This document shows, piece by piece, positions 1 to 9,212 of a stretch of 64,000 nucleotides of DNA. Location of the stretch: positions 1-64,000 of the forward strand of contig JANXSK010000144.1 of assembly GCA_025352695.1 (NCBI GenBank), given 5' to 3'. The position numbers and the translations under genes are program-made. Within the stretch, counting starts at the first letter, position 1, and the number at the start of each line of letters is the position of its first letter. The DNA is from Ferruginibacter sp. Lineage in GTDB: Bacteria; Bacteroidota; Bacteroidia; Chitinophagales; Chitinophagaceae. The notes beneath the pieces were generated by a model. The model worked only from the letters and a program-made list of their open reading frames with translations. It was not told the DNA's origin and searched no databases.

Positions 1-527
1 TAAAAAGAGCATACATGGTAGTGATGGGACTAACTGGTAAATCACCGAGGGCACAGCGTTTTTCAGGCAGCAACACATTATTGATGAGTGAAAGAGAAGT
101 GTGCCCGGTTTTAATTATTCCTGAAGGTGTTGCATTTAATGGAATTGCAAATGCACTGATAACCTCCGAACTTAAATTTGTAGAAGAAACGCCTTGCCTG
201 CTTTCTGTAAAAAGAGTATTAGAGTATTTTAAGCCTGCGTTGCATATATTAAATGTAGATAGTAAACATTACATTGAGCTAAGCGAAGAATATAAAGCCG
301 AAAAAGATAAAATGGAGGCTTTAATGAAAGAATTTAATCCCGAATTTTATTTTATGGATTTGTATGACTTTCATGAATCTGTAGATGCTTTTGCTACAGA
401 CAATGATATTGACCTAATTATAATAGCTCCCAAATACCATGATTTTTTTGGAAAACTTTTCAAAACACTCCATACAAAAAAACTAATTTACCAAAGTAAA
501 GTACCCGTTTTAGCCGTACATGAATGA
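1..527 (+). CDS. Universal stress protein (UspA family), 5' end truncated by window edge
   Basis: Frame stays open to the window start (K R A Y before M15). VVMGLTGKS...GSNTLLMSEREVCPVLIIPEG is the UspA nucleotide-binding/C-terminal motif. Confidence 0.8.
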   Translation, partial: KRAYMVVMGLTGKSPRAQRFSGSNTLLMSEREVCPVLIIPEGVAFNGIANALITSELKFVEETPCLLSVKRVLEYFKPALHILNVDSKHYIELSEEYKAEKDKMEALMKEFNPEFYFMDLYDFHESVDAFATDNDIDLIIIAPKYHDFFGKLFKTLHTKKLIYQSKVPVLAVHE

Positions 528-564
528 CAAGCTCATTTTAAAAAATGACCTGTAAATTATAATA

Positions 565-610
565 CAATTGTGTCACTTTGTACAATAGCTTTCCAATTCA
601 GTTGTGAATA
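565..610 (-). repeat. Diverged copy of dispersed intergenic repeat (copy C)
   Basis: Minus-strand TATTCACAACTGAATTGGAAAGCTATTGTACAAAGTGACACAATTG; shares TTCACAA-CTGAA and TGTACAA-GTGACACAA with copy A. Confidence 0.35.
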
Positions 611-910
611 AGGGAGCTGTTTTTTTGTATAAATAGTTCTTCTGCTATAAATTTTTAAGATCAAATTGTGCTTACTATTCTGCGGTGCTGCTAAATTTCT
701 TTATACCATATAAAATTTTTACGTAAGCTTTTGAACTACTTTATACATCAGGATGGTATTAATTTCTGTTTAACCGGCCAATTTAATTACTGTTTAGAAT
801 GGGTAATATTGTATCTGTTAAAAATATCAATACTTTTATAAGCCTTTCACTTTACATGCTGAAATAGGTAGGTAATAAAGCGTTGTAAATAAAAAAGGGA
901 AAATTGCCAA

Positions 911-2017
911 ATGAAACAAATCATTCAACAACTCAAAAAAAATAAAGAGCAGTTAAGTATTTATCAAAACCAGGTAACGCTTGGCTTTGATGGGTTTATT
1001 GATTCTATTATCAGACTTATTAAGGAAAATAATAGCAACAAACCTCCCTTACTCTTTCAGGAAATGGAGGAGTTTAGTGATTATATAAGAGAAAGAGCAG
1101 GCAAAAATTTTTCGCTTGAAATGCACGGTACTGTGCTAAAAATTGGTGGCAATATGCCTATCATGGCAAATGCATTAGGCTGTTTCGGATTAAAGGTTAA
1201 TTGTATTGGTGCATTGGGCTTTCCTGTTATTGATCCGGTATTTTCGCATTTAAATGAGCATTGTCAATTGCATAGTTTTGCACCACCTGGCTTAACGCAG
1301 GCTATCGAATTTAAGGATGGAAAAATGATTCTTTGTCAGATGGAAGAACTTAATGCGGTGGACTGGAACACACTTAAATCCCGGTTAAGTGTAGATGTTT
1401 TAATCCAGTTATTGAATAACGCTACACTTTTTGGTATGCTCAATTGGGGAGAGCTTACGAATAGTACTGGTATCTGGAGCGGTATATTAAATGAAGTGCT
1501 ACCTCATTGCAGCAATAATAACAGAACTTTTTTTGTTGATCTTGCAGATTGTACCAAACGTAGTTCACATGAAATTAAGGAGCTTCTGTTGCTATTAAAA
1601 AAATTTAATAAACTTGGAAAACTAACACTTGGTCTTAATCACAATGAAGCTGTATGTATTTATCAAATTTTGTTTAACAAGCAACCCGAACAAAATACAA
1701 TTGATTTTATTGGTGCTGCATTATTTCCTCTGTTGGCTATAGATATTTTGTTGGTGCATAATAGAAATGAAGCCATTGCTTTTAAGGTTACAGAGCAGGT
1801 AAGGCAAAGCAGTTTTTTTGTGAAAGAACCCAAACTGTTAACTGGTGCAGGAGATAATTTTAATGCCGGTTTTTGTTTAGCACAATTGGTAAAAATGAGT
1901 TTACAGGATAGTCTTTTACTGGCACACTTTGTAGCAGCTTACTACATAAAAAATGGCGTAAGTGCAAGTTGGGATAAGCTTATGGCGGAACTGGAAAAGC
2001 ATAACAGCGATAATTAA
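911..2017 (+). CDS. PfkB-family carbohydrate kinase
   Basis: 368 aa; N-terminal GFDGFID, KIGGNMPIMANALGCFGL and C-terminal TGAGDNFNAGF (PfkB GAGD anion hole/catalytic motif). Confidence 0.85.
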   Translation: MKQIIQQLKKNKEQLSIYQNQVTLGFDGFIDSIIRLIKENNSNKPPLLFQEMEEFSDYIRERAGKNFSLEMHGTVLKIGGNMPIMANALGCFGLKVNCIGALGFPVIDPVFSHLNEHCQLHSFAPPGLTQAIEFKDGKMILCQMEELNAVDWNTLKSRLSVDVLIQLLNNATLFGMLNWGELTNSTGIWSGILNEVLPHCSNNNRTFFVDLADCTKRSSHEIKELLLLLKKFNKLGKLTLGLNHNEAVCIYQILFNKQPEQNTIDFIGAALFPLLAIDILLVHNRNEAIAFKVTEQVRQSSFFVKEPKLLTGAGDNFNAGFCLAQLVKMSLQDSLLLAHFVAAYYIKNGVSASWDKLMAELEKHNSDN

Positions 2018-2030
2018 AAACATACATACG

Positions 2031-2750
2031 ATGGTTTCTATTTTTAATACTTATGAGGAATTATCTGATTTTGCGGCCCGGCAAATTGTAAGTACTGTTC
2101 AGCAAAATCCAACGGCAGTACTATGTCTTGCTGCCGGCGATACACCTCACCTTACTTATCAAAAGGTGGTAGCTTTAGCCAATGAAAATAATATTAATTT
2201 TTTGGACGTTATCTTTATTGGCCTTGATGAATGGATTGGTATTGAACCAGCAACTGAAGGTAGTTGCTATCATTTTTTAAACGAAATAATTTTTACGCCC
2301 TTATCTATAAATAAGGAGCATATCTTTTTTTTTAATGGCATGGCCACAGACTTGGTGAAAGAATGTAAACAAATCGATGCAATTATCAATGCAATAGGTA
2401 CAATCAACCTTGTGTTGGTTGGTATCGGCATCAATGGCCATATTGGATTTAACGAACCCGGCACTGATCCGCAATCAAATGCACATGTTGTTACCCTGGA
2501 TGCTGTTACTACCAAAATAGGGCAAAAATATTTTAAAGAAGAGAAATCACTTACACAAGGCATTAGTTTGGGTATAGCTCAAATTATGGCATCGGATAAA
2601 GTATTGTTGATAGCGAATGGCATTAAAAAAGCAGACATCATTCGTAAAACAATGAAAGAAAATATTTCAAATGCCGTTCCTGCAAGTTTTTTAAGAAACC
2701 ATCCCAATGGAATAATATTGCTTGATAAGGAAGCTGCAAGTGAATTATAA
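2031..2750 (+). CDS. Glucosamine-6-phosphate deaminase / 6-phosphogluconolactonase family (NagB-like)
   Basis: GIGINGHIGFNEPG motif and LAAGDTPHLTY. Internal ATG at 2031 is a better start than 1962, which overlaps the upstream kinase. Confidence 0.85.
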   Translation: MVSIFNTYEELSDFAARQIVSTVQQNPTAVLCLAAGDTPHLTYQKVVALANENNINFLDVIFIGLDEWIGIEPATEGSCYHFLNEIIFTPLSINKEHIFFFNGMATDLVKECKQIDAIINAIGTINLVLVGIGINGHIGFNEPGTDPQSNAHVVTLDAVTTKIGQKYFKEEKSLTQGISLGIAQIMASDKVLLIANGIKKADIIRKTMKENISNAVPASFLRNHPNGIILLDKEAASEL

Positions 2751-2783
2751 ATTGTGTTACCCACCGTTTATTAATAAATAGCA

Positions 2784-3404
2784 ATGACAACACTTTCACA
2801 GATTATTGAAAATAAAATTGTAGCCATTATACGTGGCATACAACCTGATGCGGTATTAAAAATTGCCGACGCATTGTATAATGGTGGCGTAAAAATTATT
2901 GAAGTAACACTTAATTCTCCCAATGCATTAATGGCAATTGAAAGATTAAATAGCAGGTACGAAAATCAACTGATTGTCGGTGCAGGAACAGTATTGAACA
3001 CGATTGATGCAAAGGCTGCCATTGCAGCAGGAGCAAAATTTTTAATTTCACCAAATGTAGATATAGCAGTTATAAGAATGGCAAAAGATACAGGAATAGT
3101 AAGTATTCCCGGTGCTTTTACACCAACTGAAATTGTTTCAGCACATAACTGTGGGGCAGATATTGTAAAAGTATTTCCTGTACCCAATGCTTATTATATA
3201 AAAAATATTTTAGCCCCTTTAAATCATATACTACTTATGCCAACTGGTGGCATTAATTTGGCTAACATAAAAGCATTTAGTGAAGCAGGTGCTACGGCTT
3301 TTGGAATTGGTAGTTCATTAGTAGACAACAAAGCCTTGATTGATGACGCCTATTTGCAGCAACTTACAATTAAGGCCAACAATTTTATAACAGCCATTCG
3401 GTAA
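2784..3404 (+). CDS. Bifunctional 4-hydroxy-2-oxoglutarate aldolase / KDPG (KDPGal) aldolase
   Basis: 206 aa; IIEVTLNSPNA, VGAGTVLN, KFLISPN, PGAFTPTEI, KVFP, PTGGIN are the Eda family signature. Confidence 0.92.
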   Translation: MTTLSQIIENKIVAIIRGIQPDAVLKIADALYNGGVKIIEVTLNSPNALMAIERLNSRYENQLIVGAGTVLNTIDAKAAIAAGAKFLISPNVDIAVIRMAKDTGIVSIPGAFTPTEIVSAHNCGADIVKVFPVPNAYYIKNILAPLNHILLMPTGGINLANIKAFSEAGATAFGIGSSLVDNKALIDDAYLQQLTIKANNFITAIR

Positions 3405-3444
3405 TCATTAAATAAAAGTGGATAATACAAATTAGTAAGCCAAC

Positions 3445-4407
3445 ATGAGAAAATTTATTAGTTGCGATTGGGGAACTTCTTCTTTCAGGCTACGTTTAAT
3501 AGAAGTAAATAAGCAAACTATTTTAGCCGAAGTTATAAGCCAGCAGGGTATTTCAGCCATTTATACCTTGTGGCAAGCTAATGGAAGTTCTGAACGGTTC
3601 TCATTTTATTTAGCTATTTTATCAAACTATATTACTACACTAGAAAAACAGTATGGCGAAAGCCTGGAGGGCAGTACTGTTGTTATGTCTGGGATGGCTT
3701 CTTCCGGTATTGGGATGCTGGAGTTGCCATATAAAAAAATGCCTTTCAGGATGGATGGTAGCGATTTATTAATACACCCTATCCTGCCATCCAGCAATTT
3801 TAATTACAGCATTTTATTCATTTCCGGTGTATGTGTAGCAAATGATGTTATGCGTGGTGAAGAAACCATTTTGGCTGGCTGTAATGCAAATCAGGAAGAA
3901 GAAATTGTATTTATTTTTCCTGGCACTCATTCAAAACACCTCAATGTAAAAAATGGAATTGTGCATGATTTTAAAACTTACATGACAGGCGAAGTTTTTG
4001 ATCTGCTCGCTAACAAAAGTATCCTATCGTCCTCTGTAAAAAAGGAACAGTTTATTGCTGCTGGTAAAATGGAAATAGCTTTTAAAAAAGGGGTGGAGGA
4101 AGCCTGCAATACCAATTTGCTCAACAATATATTTCATGTTAGAACCAATCAAATATTTAATCAATTAGACAAGGCTGTAAACTATTATTTTTTAAGTGGA
4201 TTACTAATTGGTGCTGAGTTAAAAAATATTGCCAAAAAAAAAGATGCAGCCATACAACTTGTTTCTTCCGAAATATTTTTACCACTGTATGCTGGCGCAT
4301 TAAAAATTATGGGCGTCTCAAATGTACAATATCAGGATGCGGATGCAGCATTAATTAAAGGACAATCACTTATCTTTAGGCAATATAATAGTGCTGATAA
4401 AAAATAG
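3445..4407 (+). CDS. 2-dehydro-3-deoxygalactonokinase (DgoK family)
   Basis: ISCDWGTSSFRLRL start, VVMSGMASS, FIFPGTHSKH, TYMTGEVFDLL. Confidence 0.88.
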   Translation: MRKFISCDWGTSSFRLRLIEVNKQTILAEVISQQGISAIYTLWQANGSSERFSFYLAILSNYITTLEKQYGESLEGSTVVMSGMASSGIGMLELPYKKMPFRMDGSDLLIHPILPSSNFNYSILFISGVCVANDVMRGEETILAGCNANQEEEIVFIFPGTHSKHLNVKNGIVHDFKTYMTGEVFDLLANKSILSSSVKKEQFIAAGKMEIAFKKGVEEACNTNLLNNIFHVRTNQIFNQLDKAVNYYFLSGLLIGAELKNIAKKKDAAIQLVSSEIFLPLYAGALKIMGVSNVQYQDADAALIKGQSLIFRQYNSADKK

Positions 4408-4412
4408 CCATC

Positions 4413-5459
4413 ATGAAACTTTTTACATCAATTTCTATTCTGTTATTTATTTTTTTTTGTAGTAGTTGCGGTTCCGCAAATAATCCAGAAAAAAGTAATA
4501 GGAATACTTCTAAAAATAGTGCTGCAGGCAATGTTGAAATATACGATAGCAGTGCCTTAAAATTGATAGATAGCAATGCAACCATCGAAGTAATCGGCCA
4601 AAATTATAATTGGTCAGAAGGACCGGTATGGGTTCCTGTTCTACATGCATTGTTGTTTTCTGATGTCAAGGAAAATAAAATATACAAGTGGACACAGGTT
4701 GATACACCTGTAGTTTATTTACAGCCATCTGGCTATACGGATACAGCTTTACGCAATGGTGAAAATGGCGCCAACGGGCTGACACTTGATACAAACGGAA
4801 GACTGTTGCTTTGTCAATCGGGTAACAGACAAATTGCAAGAATGAATGCAGCCCTAACTTCGCCGGCTCCTTCCTACACCGTATTGTCAGCAAGTTTTAA
4901 TGGAAAAAAATTCAATAGTCCTAATGACCTGGTTGCGGATAATAAAAATAATATTTATTTTACCGACCCTACTTATGGTTTGCCGGATGGCGAAAATGAT
5001 AAGACGAGGGAATTGCCATTTGAAGGTGTATTTAGAATAAGTGCCGGAGGGAAAACAACTTTATTGATTGATTCTATACCAAGGCCTAACGGGGTGGCAT
5101 TATCACTGGATGAAAAGATACTTTATATTGCCAGCAGTGATGCTGCAAATCCTAAATGGTATGCTTATAATCTGGGTATTGACGGAAATATTTTAAGTGG
5201 AGGTGTATTACTGGATGCTGCACCATTAAAAGAAAAAGCTACTGTAAAGCAGGGGCCAGATGGAATGAAAATCGACAAATTTGGAAATCTTTTTTGTGCA
5301 GGTCCAGATGGTATCAATATTATTTCACCTGCCGGAAAACGGGTAGCCCTGATAAAAATTTACGTGCGGCGAGTATCTAATTGCGCTTTTAATGATACTA
5401 AAGATGTGCTTTATATTACCGCAGATGATTGCGTACTTAAAGTAAAATTGCATTCATAA
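4413..5459 (+). CDS. SMP-30/gluconolactonase/LRE family lipoprotein
   Basis: Lipobox (LLFIFFCSSC), EGPVWVP, SPNDLVADNKNNIYFTDPTYGL, RPNGVALSLDEKILYIA. Confidence 0.88.
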   Translation: MKLFTSISILLFIFFCSSCGSANNPEKSNRNTSKNSAAGNVEIYDSSALKLIDSNATIEVIGQNYNWSEGPVWVPVLHALLFSDVKENKIYKWTQVDTPVVYLQPSGYTDTALRNGENGANGLTLDTNGRLLLCQSGNRQIARMNAALTSPAPSYTVLSASFNGKKFNSPNDLVADNKNNIYFTDPTYGLPDGENDKTRELPFEGVFRISAGGKTTLLIDSIPRPNGVALSLDEKILYIASSDAANPKWYAYNLGIDGNILSGGVLLDAAPLKEKATVKQGPDGMKIDKFGNLFCAGPDGINIISPAGKRVALIKIYVRRVSNCAFNDTKDVLYITADDCVLKVKLHS

Positions 5460-5634
5460 TGTGCAATAATTATTTAAGCAGGAATGCGTATTCTGAAAAA
5501 AATGAATTGTTACCTTGCCGTAAAACGGTATTGAATTATCTATATTTAGTTTAAAAGCTGGTGTTGTAAATGATACTTATACCCAAAAAATATTTTAGTA
5601 GCAAAGGCATTTCTTTATAACGAAACTTAGTTGT

Positions 5635-6867
5635 ATGAAAAATATTACTCTCGGATGGATAGGTATTCTTGTAATTCTTGCTGCATGCAACAATGCAACT
5701 AATAAAAATGTAGCCATGGAAAATGATGTAACAGCAACAAAAGGAACGTATGCATATGATGCCAATTTCTTAAAAAAGCATACCGGGAAAGTAATTGAAT
5801 TAAGCAATGAAGATAGCACTGCTAAAGTATTGCTCTCAGCAGATTACCAGGGTAGGGTTATGACAAGTACTGCAACGGGCGATTCCGGAACAAGCTTTGG
5901 ATGGTTGAATTATGATTTAATTGCTGCCCCCATAAAGAAAAAACAATTCAATCCTGTAGGAGGAGAAGAAAGATTTTGGATGGGCCCGGAAGGTGGCCAA
6001 TATTCATTGTATTTTAATGCAGGCGATTCTTTTAATATAGCCCATTGGCAGGTGCCTTCTTTTATTGATACCAAAACTTATCTGGTAACACAATCTGATA
6101 AAACAGCTGCAACTTTTACAAAAAAAACAACTATTGTTAATTTTAGTGGAACCTCCTTTGATGTGGCTATTCAACGAAAAATTCAGTTGCTTTCAAAAGA
6201 CCAATTAGCAGCTAAACTTAAAATTACTATTCCTGCTGGTATTAAATTTGTAGGTTTTGAAACTGATAACAGTGTAACAAATGCTGGCAGTAATGACTGG
6301 ACAAAGGAGAAAGGTCTTTTATCCATCTGGCTGTTAGGGATGTTTACTCCTTCTGAAAATACAGTTGTTATCATTCCATTTTATCCAATGCCCAATGCCC
6401 GTTCTTTTATAACGGATAATTATTTTGGTGCTATTCCTCAAGAACGTTTACTGGTTAACGATAGTGTATTGTATTTTACCTGCGATGGAAAGTTTAGAAG
6501 TAAGATTGGGTTATCTCCTGTAATTGCAAAACCAATTGCTGCCAGCTACGATTTTAAAAAAAATGTTTTAACCATCATCATACCGCAGGTAGATAAAAAT
6601 GCAGCTTATGTAAACAGTAAATGGGAAATGCAGCAACAACCTTATAAAGGTGACGTGATCAACGCTTACAATGATGGGCCATTGGCTGATGGAACACAAA
6701 TGGGACCTTTTTATGAAGTTGAATCTTCTTCACCTGCATTGGCTTTAAAGAAAGGTGAAACGAGCTTTTATAAACAAACTACCTGTCATTTTCAGGGAGA
6801 GTATAGTACCTTAAAACAATTTGCAAAACAATTATTAGGCGTTGAACTTGATACTATAAAAAAATAG
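5635..6867 (+). CDS. Lipoprotein, DUF6786-like
   Basis: Lipobox VILAACNN; VGGEERFWMGPEGGQYSLYF reminiscent of DUF6786 proteins in Bacteroidota. Family name from memory. Confidence 0.6.
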   Translation: MKNITLGWIGILVILAACNNATNKNVAMENDVTATKGTYAYDANFLKKHTGKVIELSNEDSTAKVLLSADYQGRVMTSTATGDSGTSFGWLNYDLIAAPIKKKQFNPVGGEERFWMGPEGGQYSLYFNAGDSFNIAHWQVPSFIDTKTYLVTQSDKTAATFTKKTTIVNFSGTSFDVAIQRKIQLLSKDQLAAKLKITIPAGIKFVGFETDNSVTNAGSNDWTKEKGLLSIWLLGMFTPSENTVVIIPFYPMPNARSFITDNYFGAIPQERLLVNDSVLYFTCDGKFRSKIGLSPVIAKPIAASYDFKKNVLTIIIPQVDKNAAYVNSKWEMQQQPYKGDVINAYNDGPLADGTQMGPFYEVESSSPALALKKGETSFYKQTTCHFQGEYSTLKQFAKQLLGVELDTIKK

Positions 6868-6873
6868 ATAAAA

Positions 6874-7722
6874 ATGCATTTATACAAAACATCCCAGGGT
6901 AATATATTTAAAAAAGCAACAAGTAATTTTTTAATAAAGCAAGAATGGGATACACTTATTAATCAACCTGACCTCAATTCGTATCTTTTGCAATTAACTG
7001 CCACGGCTGAAATAATTAGTGAAGCTGATGCAAATAAGTTGATCAATGCGTTTCTGCTGCCACCTATCGGTAAACAGGAGGTTTGGGCTGCGGGTGTTAC
7101 GTACCTGCGTAGTCGGGATGCTAGGATGGAAGAGTCTGAAGATTCAGGTGCTGCTGATTGTTACCAAAGAGTTTATGAAGCGGAAAGACCCGAATTATTT
7201 TTTAAATCTTTGCCGCACAGAGTAGCAGGCCATAATGAAAAAGTATATATCCGCAAAGATTCTACCTGGAATGTACCTGAACCGGAATTAACCTTATTTA
7301 TAAATGCACAGGGAAATATCCAGGCATATACCATTGGCAACGACATGAGTTCCAGAAGTATTGAAGGTGAAAATCCCTTGTATCTGCCACAGGCAAAAAT
7401 GTATGAAAGAAGTGCTGCGCTTGGTCCATGCCTTTTTGTAATAAATAAACCCATTGCTTTAAGTACGGCCATTAATATGACTATTTACCGCAATGGAGAA
7501 AAGATGTTTGATGACGGAACCACATTGGCAAATATGAAACGGTCATTAATTGAATTAGCCGGTTGGTTGTATAAGGAAATGGATTTTGATCAAGGGTGTT
7601 TTTTAATGACAGGTACTTGTGTAGTGCCACCGAATGAATTTACATTACAGCAAAATGATGTGGTAAACATTAGTATTGATGGTATTGGAATGTTGACAAA
7701 TATTATTGCAGTAAAGCAATAG
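6874..7722 (+). CDS. Fumarylacetoacetate hydrolase-family protein (possible 2-keto-3-deoxy sugar-acid dehydratase)
   Basis: [69 protein letters not shown] match the FAH fold. Confidence 0.85.
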   Translation: MHLYKTSQGNIFKKATSNFLIKQEWDTLINQPDLNSYLLQLTATAEIISEADANKLINAFLLPPIGKQEVWAAGVTYLRSRDARMEESEDSGAADCYQRVYEAERPELFFKSLPHRVAGHNEKVYIRKDSTWNVPEPELTLFINAQGNIQAYTIGNDMSSRSIEGENPLYLPQAKMYERSAALGPCLFVINKPIALSTAINMTIYRNGEKMFDDGTTLANMKRSLIELAGWLYKEMDFDQGCFLMTGTCVVPPNEFTLQQNDVVNISIDGIGMLTNIIAVKQ

Positions 7723-7800
7723 CTGCTGCAACTTGAAACAGTAAAATATTAATTATAAATGAGGTGCGCTTTTAAAGCCTTTTCAATATAGTATATAAAG

Positions 7801-7823
7801 CCACAGCGGATGATCCGGTGTGG
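7801..7823. repeat. 23-bp interrupted palindrome
   Basis: CCACA g CGGAT g ATCCG g TGTGG, upstream of the GH172 gene. Confidence 0.6.
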
Positions 7824-7907
7824 AGTACAAGTTGCCAGTAAAGCATAATTGAAAGAATGTAACCTGACTAATAACCATTGTTTATACACTTTTAAAAAAC
7901 GATTATC

Positions 7908-9068
7908 ATGCAAAAAATTATCAGCATTTTATTTTTTTGTACTATTATTTGCTTCATTGTGCAGGCACAAAAATACAATGGTATAGAAGCCAATATGGGG
8001 AACCTGTTTCGTATGTCCGATGCTAAAACCCGTTCTATAAGTCCTGAAAATTTTAATGGTGCCAAAGGAGAAGGCGGCAAAGCTATAACCGGCACAGGTT
8101 CTGGAGCTTCAAAAGAATTGGGACAGGGTTGGAAGGTAAGCCCGAGTGTGGTAATTAAATCCAATACTACTTTTACCGTAGCAGAAATTAGTGGTGCTGG
8201 TTCTGTACAACATATTTGGATGACACCAACAGGAAACTGGCGGTATTCTATTTTACGATTTTATTGGGATGATGAAACCACTCCTTCTGTAGAAGTGCCT
8301 GTGGGAGATTTTTTTGGTATGGGTTGGGGTAAATATTCTCCGCTTAATTCACTTGCCGTATGTGTAAATCCCGGCAGTGCTTTTAACTGTTACTGGCCAA
8401 TGCCTTTTAGAAAAAAGTGTAAAATAACCATGCAAAATATTGATACCAGAGATATGGTTTTGTATTACCAGGTTAATTATATTTTGACTGAAGTACCTGC
8501 GGATGCGGCCTATTTTCATGCCCAGTTTAATCGGACCAATCCATTGCCTTATAAACAAAATTATACGCTGGTAAACAACATAAAAGGCAGGGGACAATAT
8601 GTAGGAACGTACATTGCGTATGGTGCTCATAGCAATGGCTGGTGGGGCGAAGGTGAAATAAAATTCTTTATGGATGGAGATAAAGATTATCCTACCATTT
8701 GCGGTACCGGTACCGAAGATTATTTCTGTGGCTCCTACGATTTTGATACACGAAAAAAAAATAGTGCAGATGTAGAAGAAACAAATTATACTGAATTTTC
8801 TACTGCATACGCTGGTCTGCCGCAGGTTATAAAAGGAGATGGACATTATGAAATTGCACAACGCTTTGGTATGTACCGGTGGCATATTACAGATCCTATC
8901 CGTTTTGAGAAAGATTTAAAAGTAACCATTCAGGCGTTGGGTTGGAGAGATACAGGTGGCTATCTTCCTTTACAGGATGATATAGCTTCTACGGTTTTTT
9001 GGTATCAAACAGAACCGCATACAACCTTTCCGAAATTACCTGCAAAAGAACAGCTTGAAATAAATTAA
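7908..9068 (+). CDS. DUF2961 / glycoside hydrolase family 172 protein, exported
   Basis: Signal peptide; RSISPENFNGAKGEGGKA, HIWMT, YWDDETTPSVEVPVGDFFGMGWG, GTGTEDYFCGSYDF, GMYRWHITDPIRFEKDLKVTIQALGW. Confidence 0.9.
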   Translation: MQKIISILFFCTIICFIVQAQKYNGIEANMGNLFRMSDAKTRSISPENFNGAKGEGGKAITGTGSGASKELGQGWKVSPSVVIKSNTTFTVAEISGAGSVQHIWMTPTGNWRYSILRFYWDDETTPSVEVPVGDFFGMGWGKYSPLNSLAVCVNPGSAFNCYWPMPFRKKCKITMQNIDTRDMVLYYQVNYILTEVPADAAYFHAQFNRTNPLPYKQNYTLVNNIKGRGQYVGTYIAYGAHSNGWWGEGEIKFFMDGDKDYPTICGTGTEDYFCGSYDFDTRKKNSADVEETNYTEFSTAYAGLPQVIKGDGHYEIAQRFGMYRWHITDPIRFEKDLKVTIQALGWRDTGGYLPLQDDIASTVFWYQTEPHTTFPKLPAKEQLEIN

Positions 9069-9212
9069 TACAATTGAAGAAGGTTTAATTTTTATCTAAT
9101 CAATGGGTTATGATCTTCTGTATACAACGATCCAATACTTTTAAAAATGCTTTTGATAGCAACTGGTGTAACGTTTTAATTTGTTACAACAATTAAAAAT
9201 AAAAATTAACTC

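Noticed and set aside
1962-2030. Upstream extension of the NagB-like ORF
   Set aside because: Overlaps the kinase end and adds non-homologous sequence (MQVGISLWRNWKSITAI); ATG 2031 is preferred.
5507-5535. CCGTAAAACGG mini-hairpin after the SMP-30 gene
   Set aside because: Only a 4-bp stem with no T tract; not distinguishable from chance.
7826-7850. GAGTACAAGTTGCC as a fourth copy of the TGTACAAG repeat
   Set aside because: Only the ACAAG core matches; flanks do not align with the other copies.
8349-8885. 178-aa minus-strand ORF
   Set aside because: Antisense to the well-supported GH172 gene; the translation is Cys/Ile/Phe-rich with no recognisable domain.
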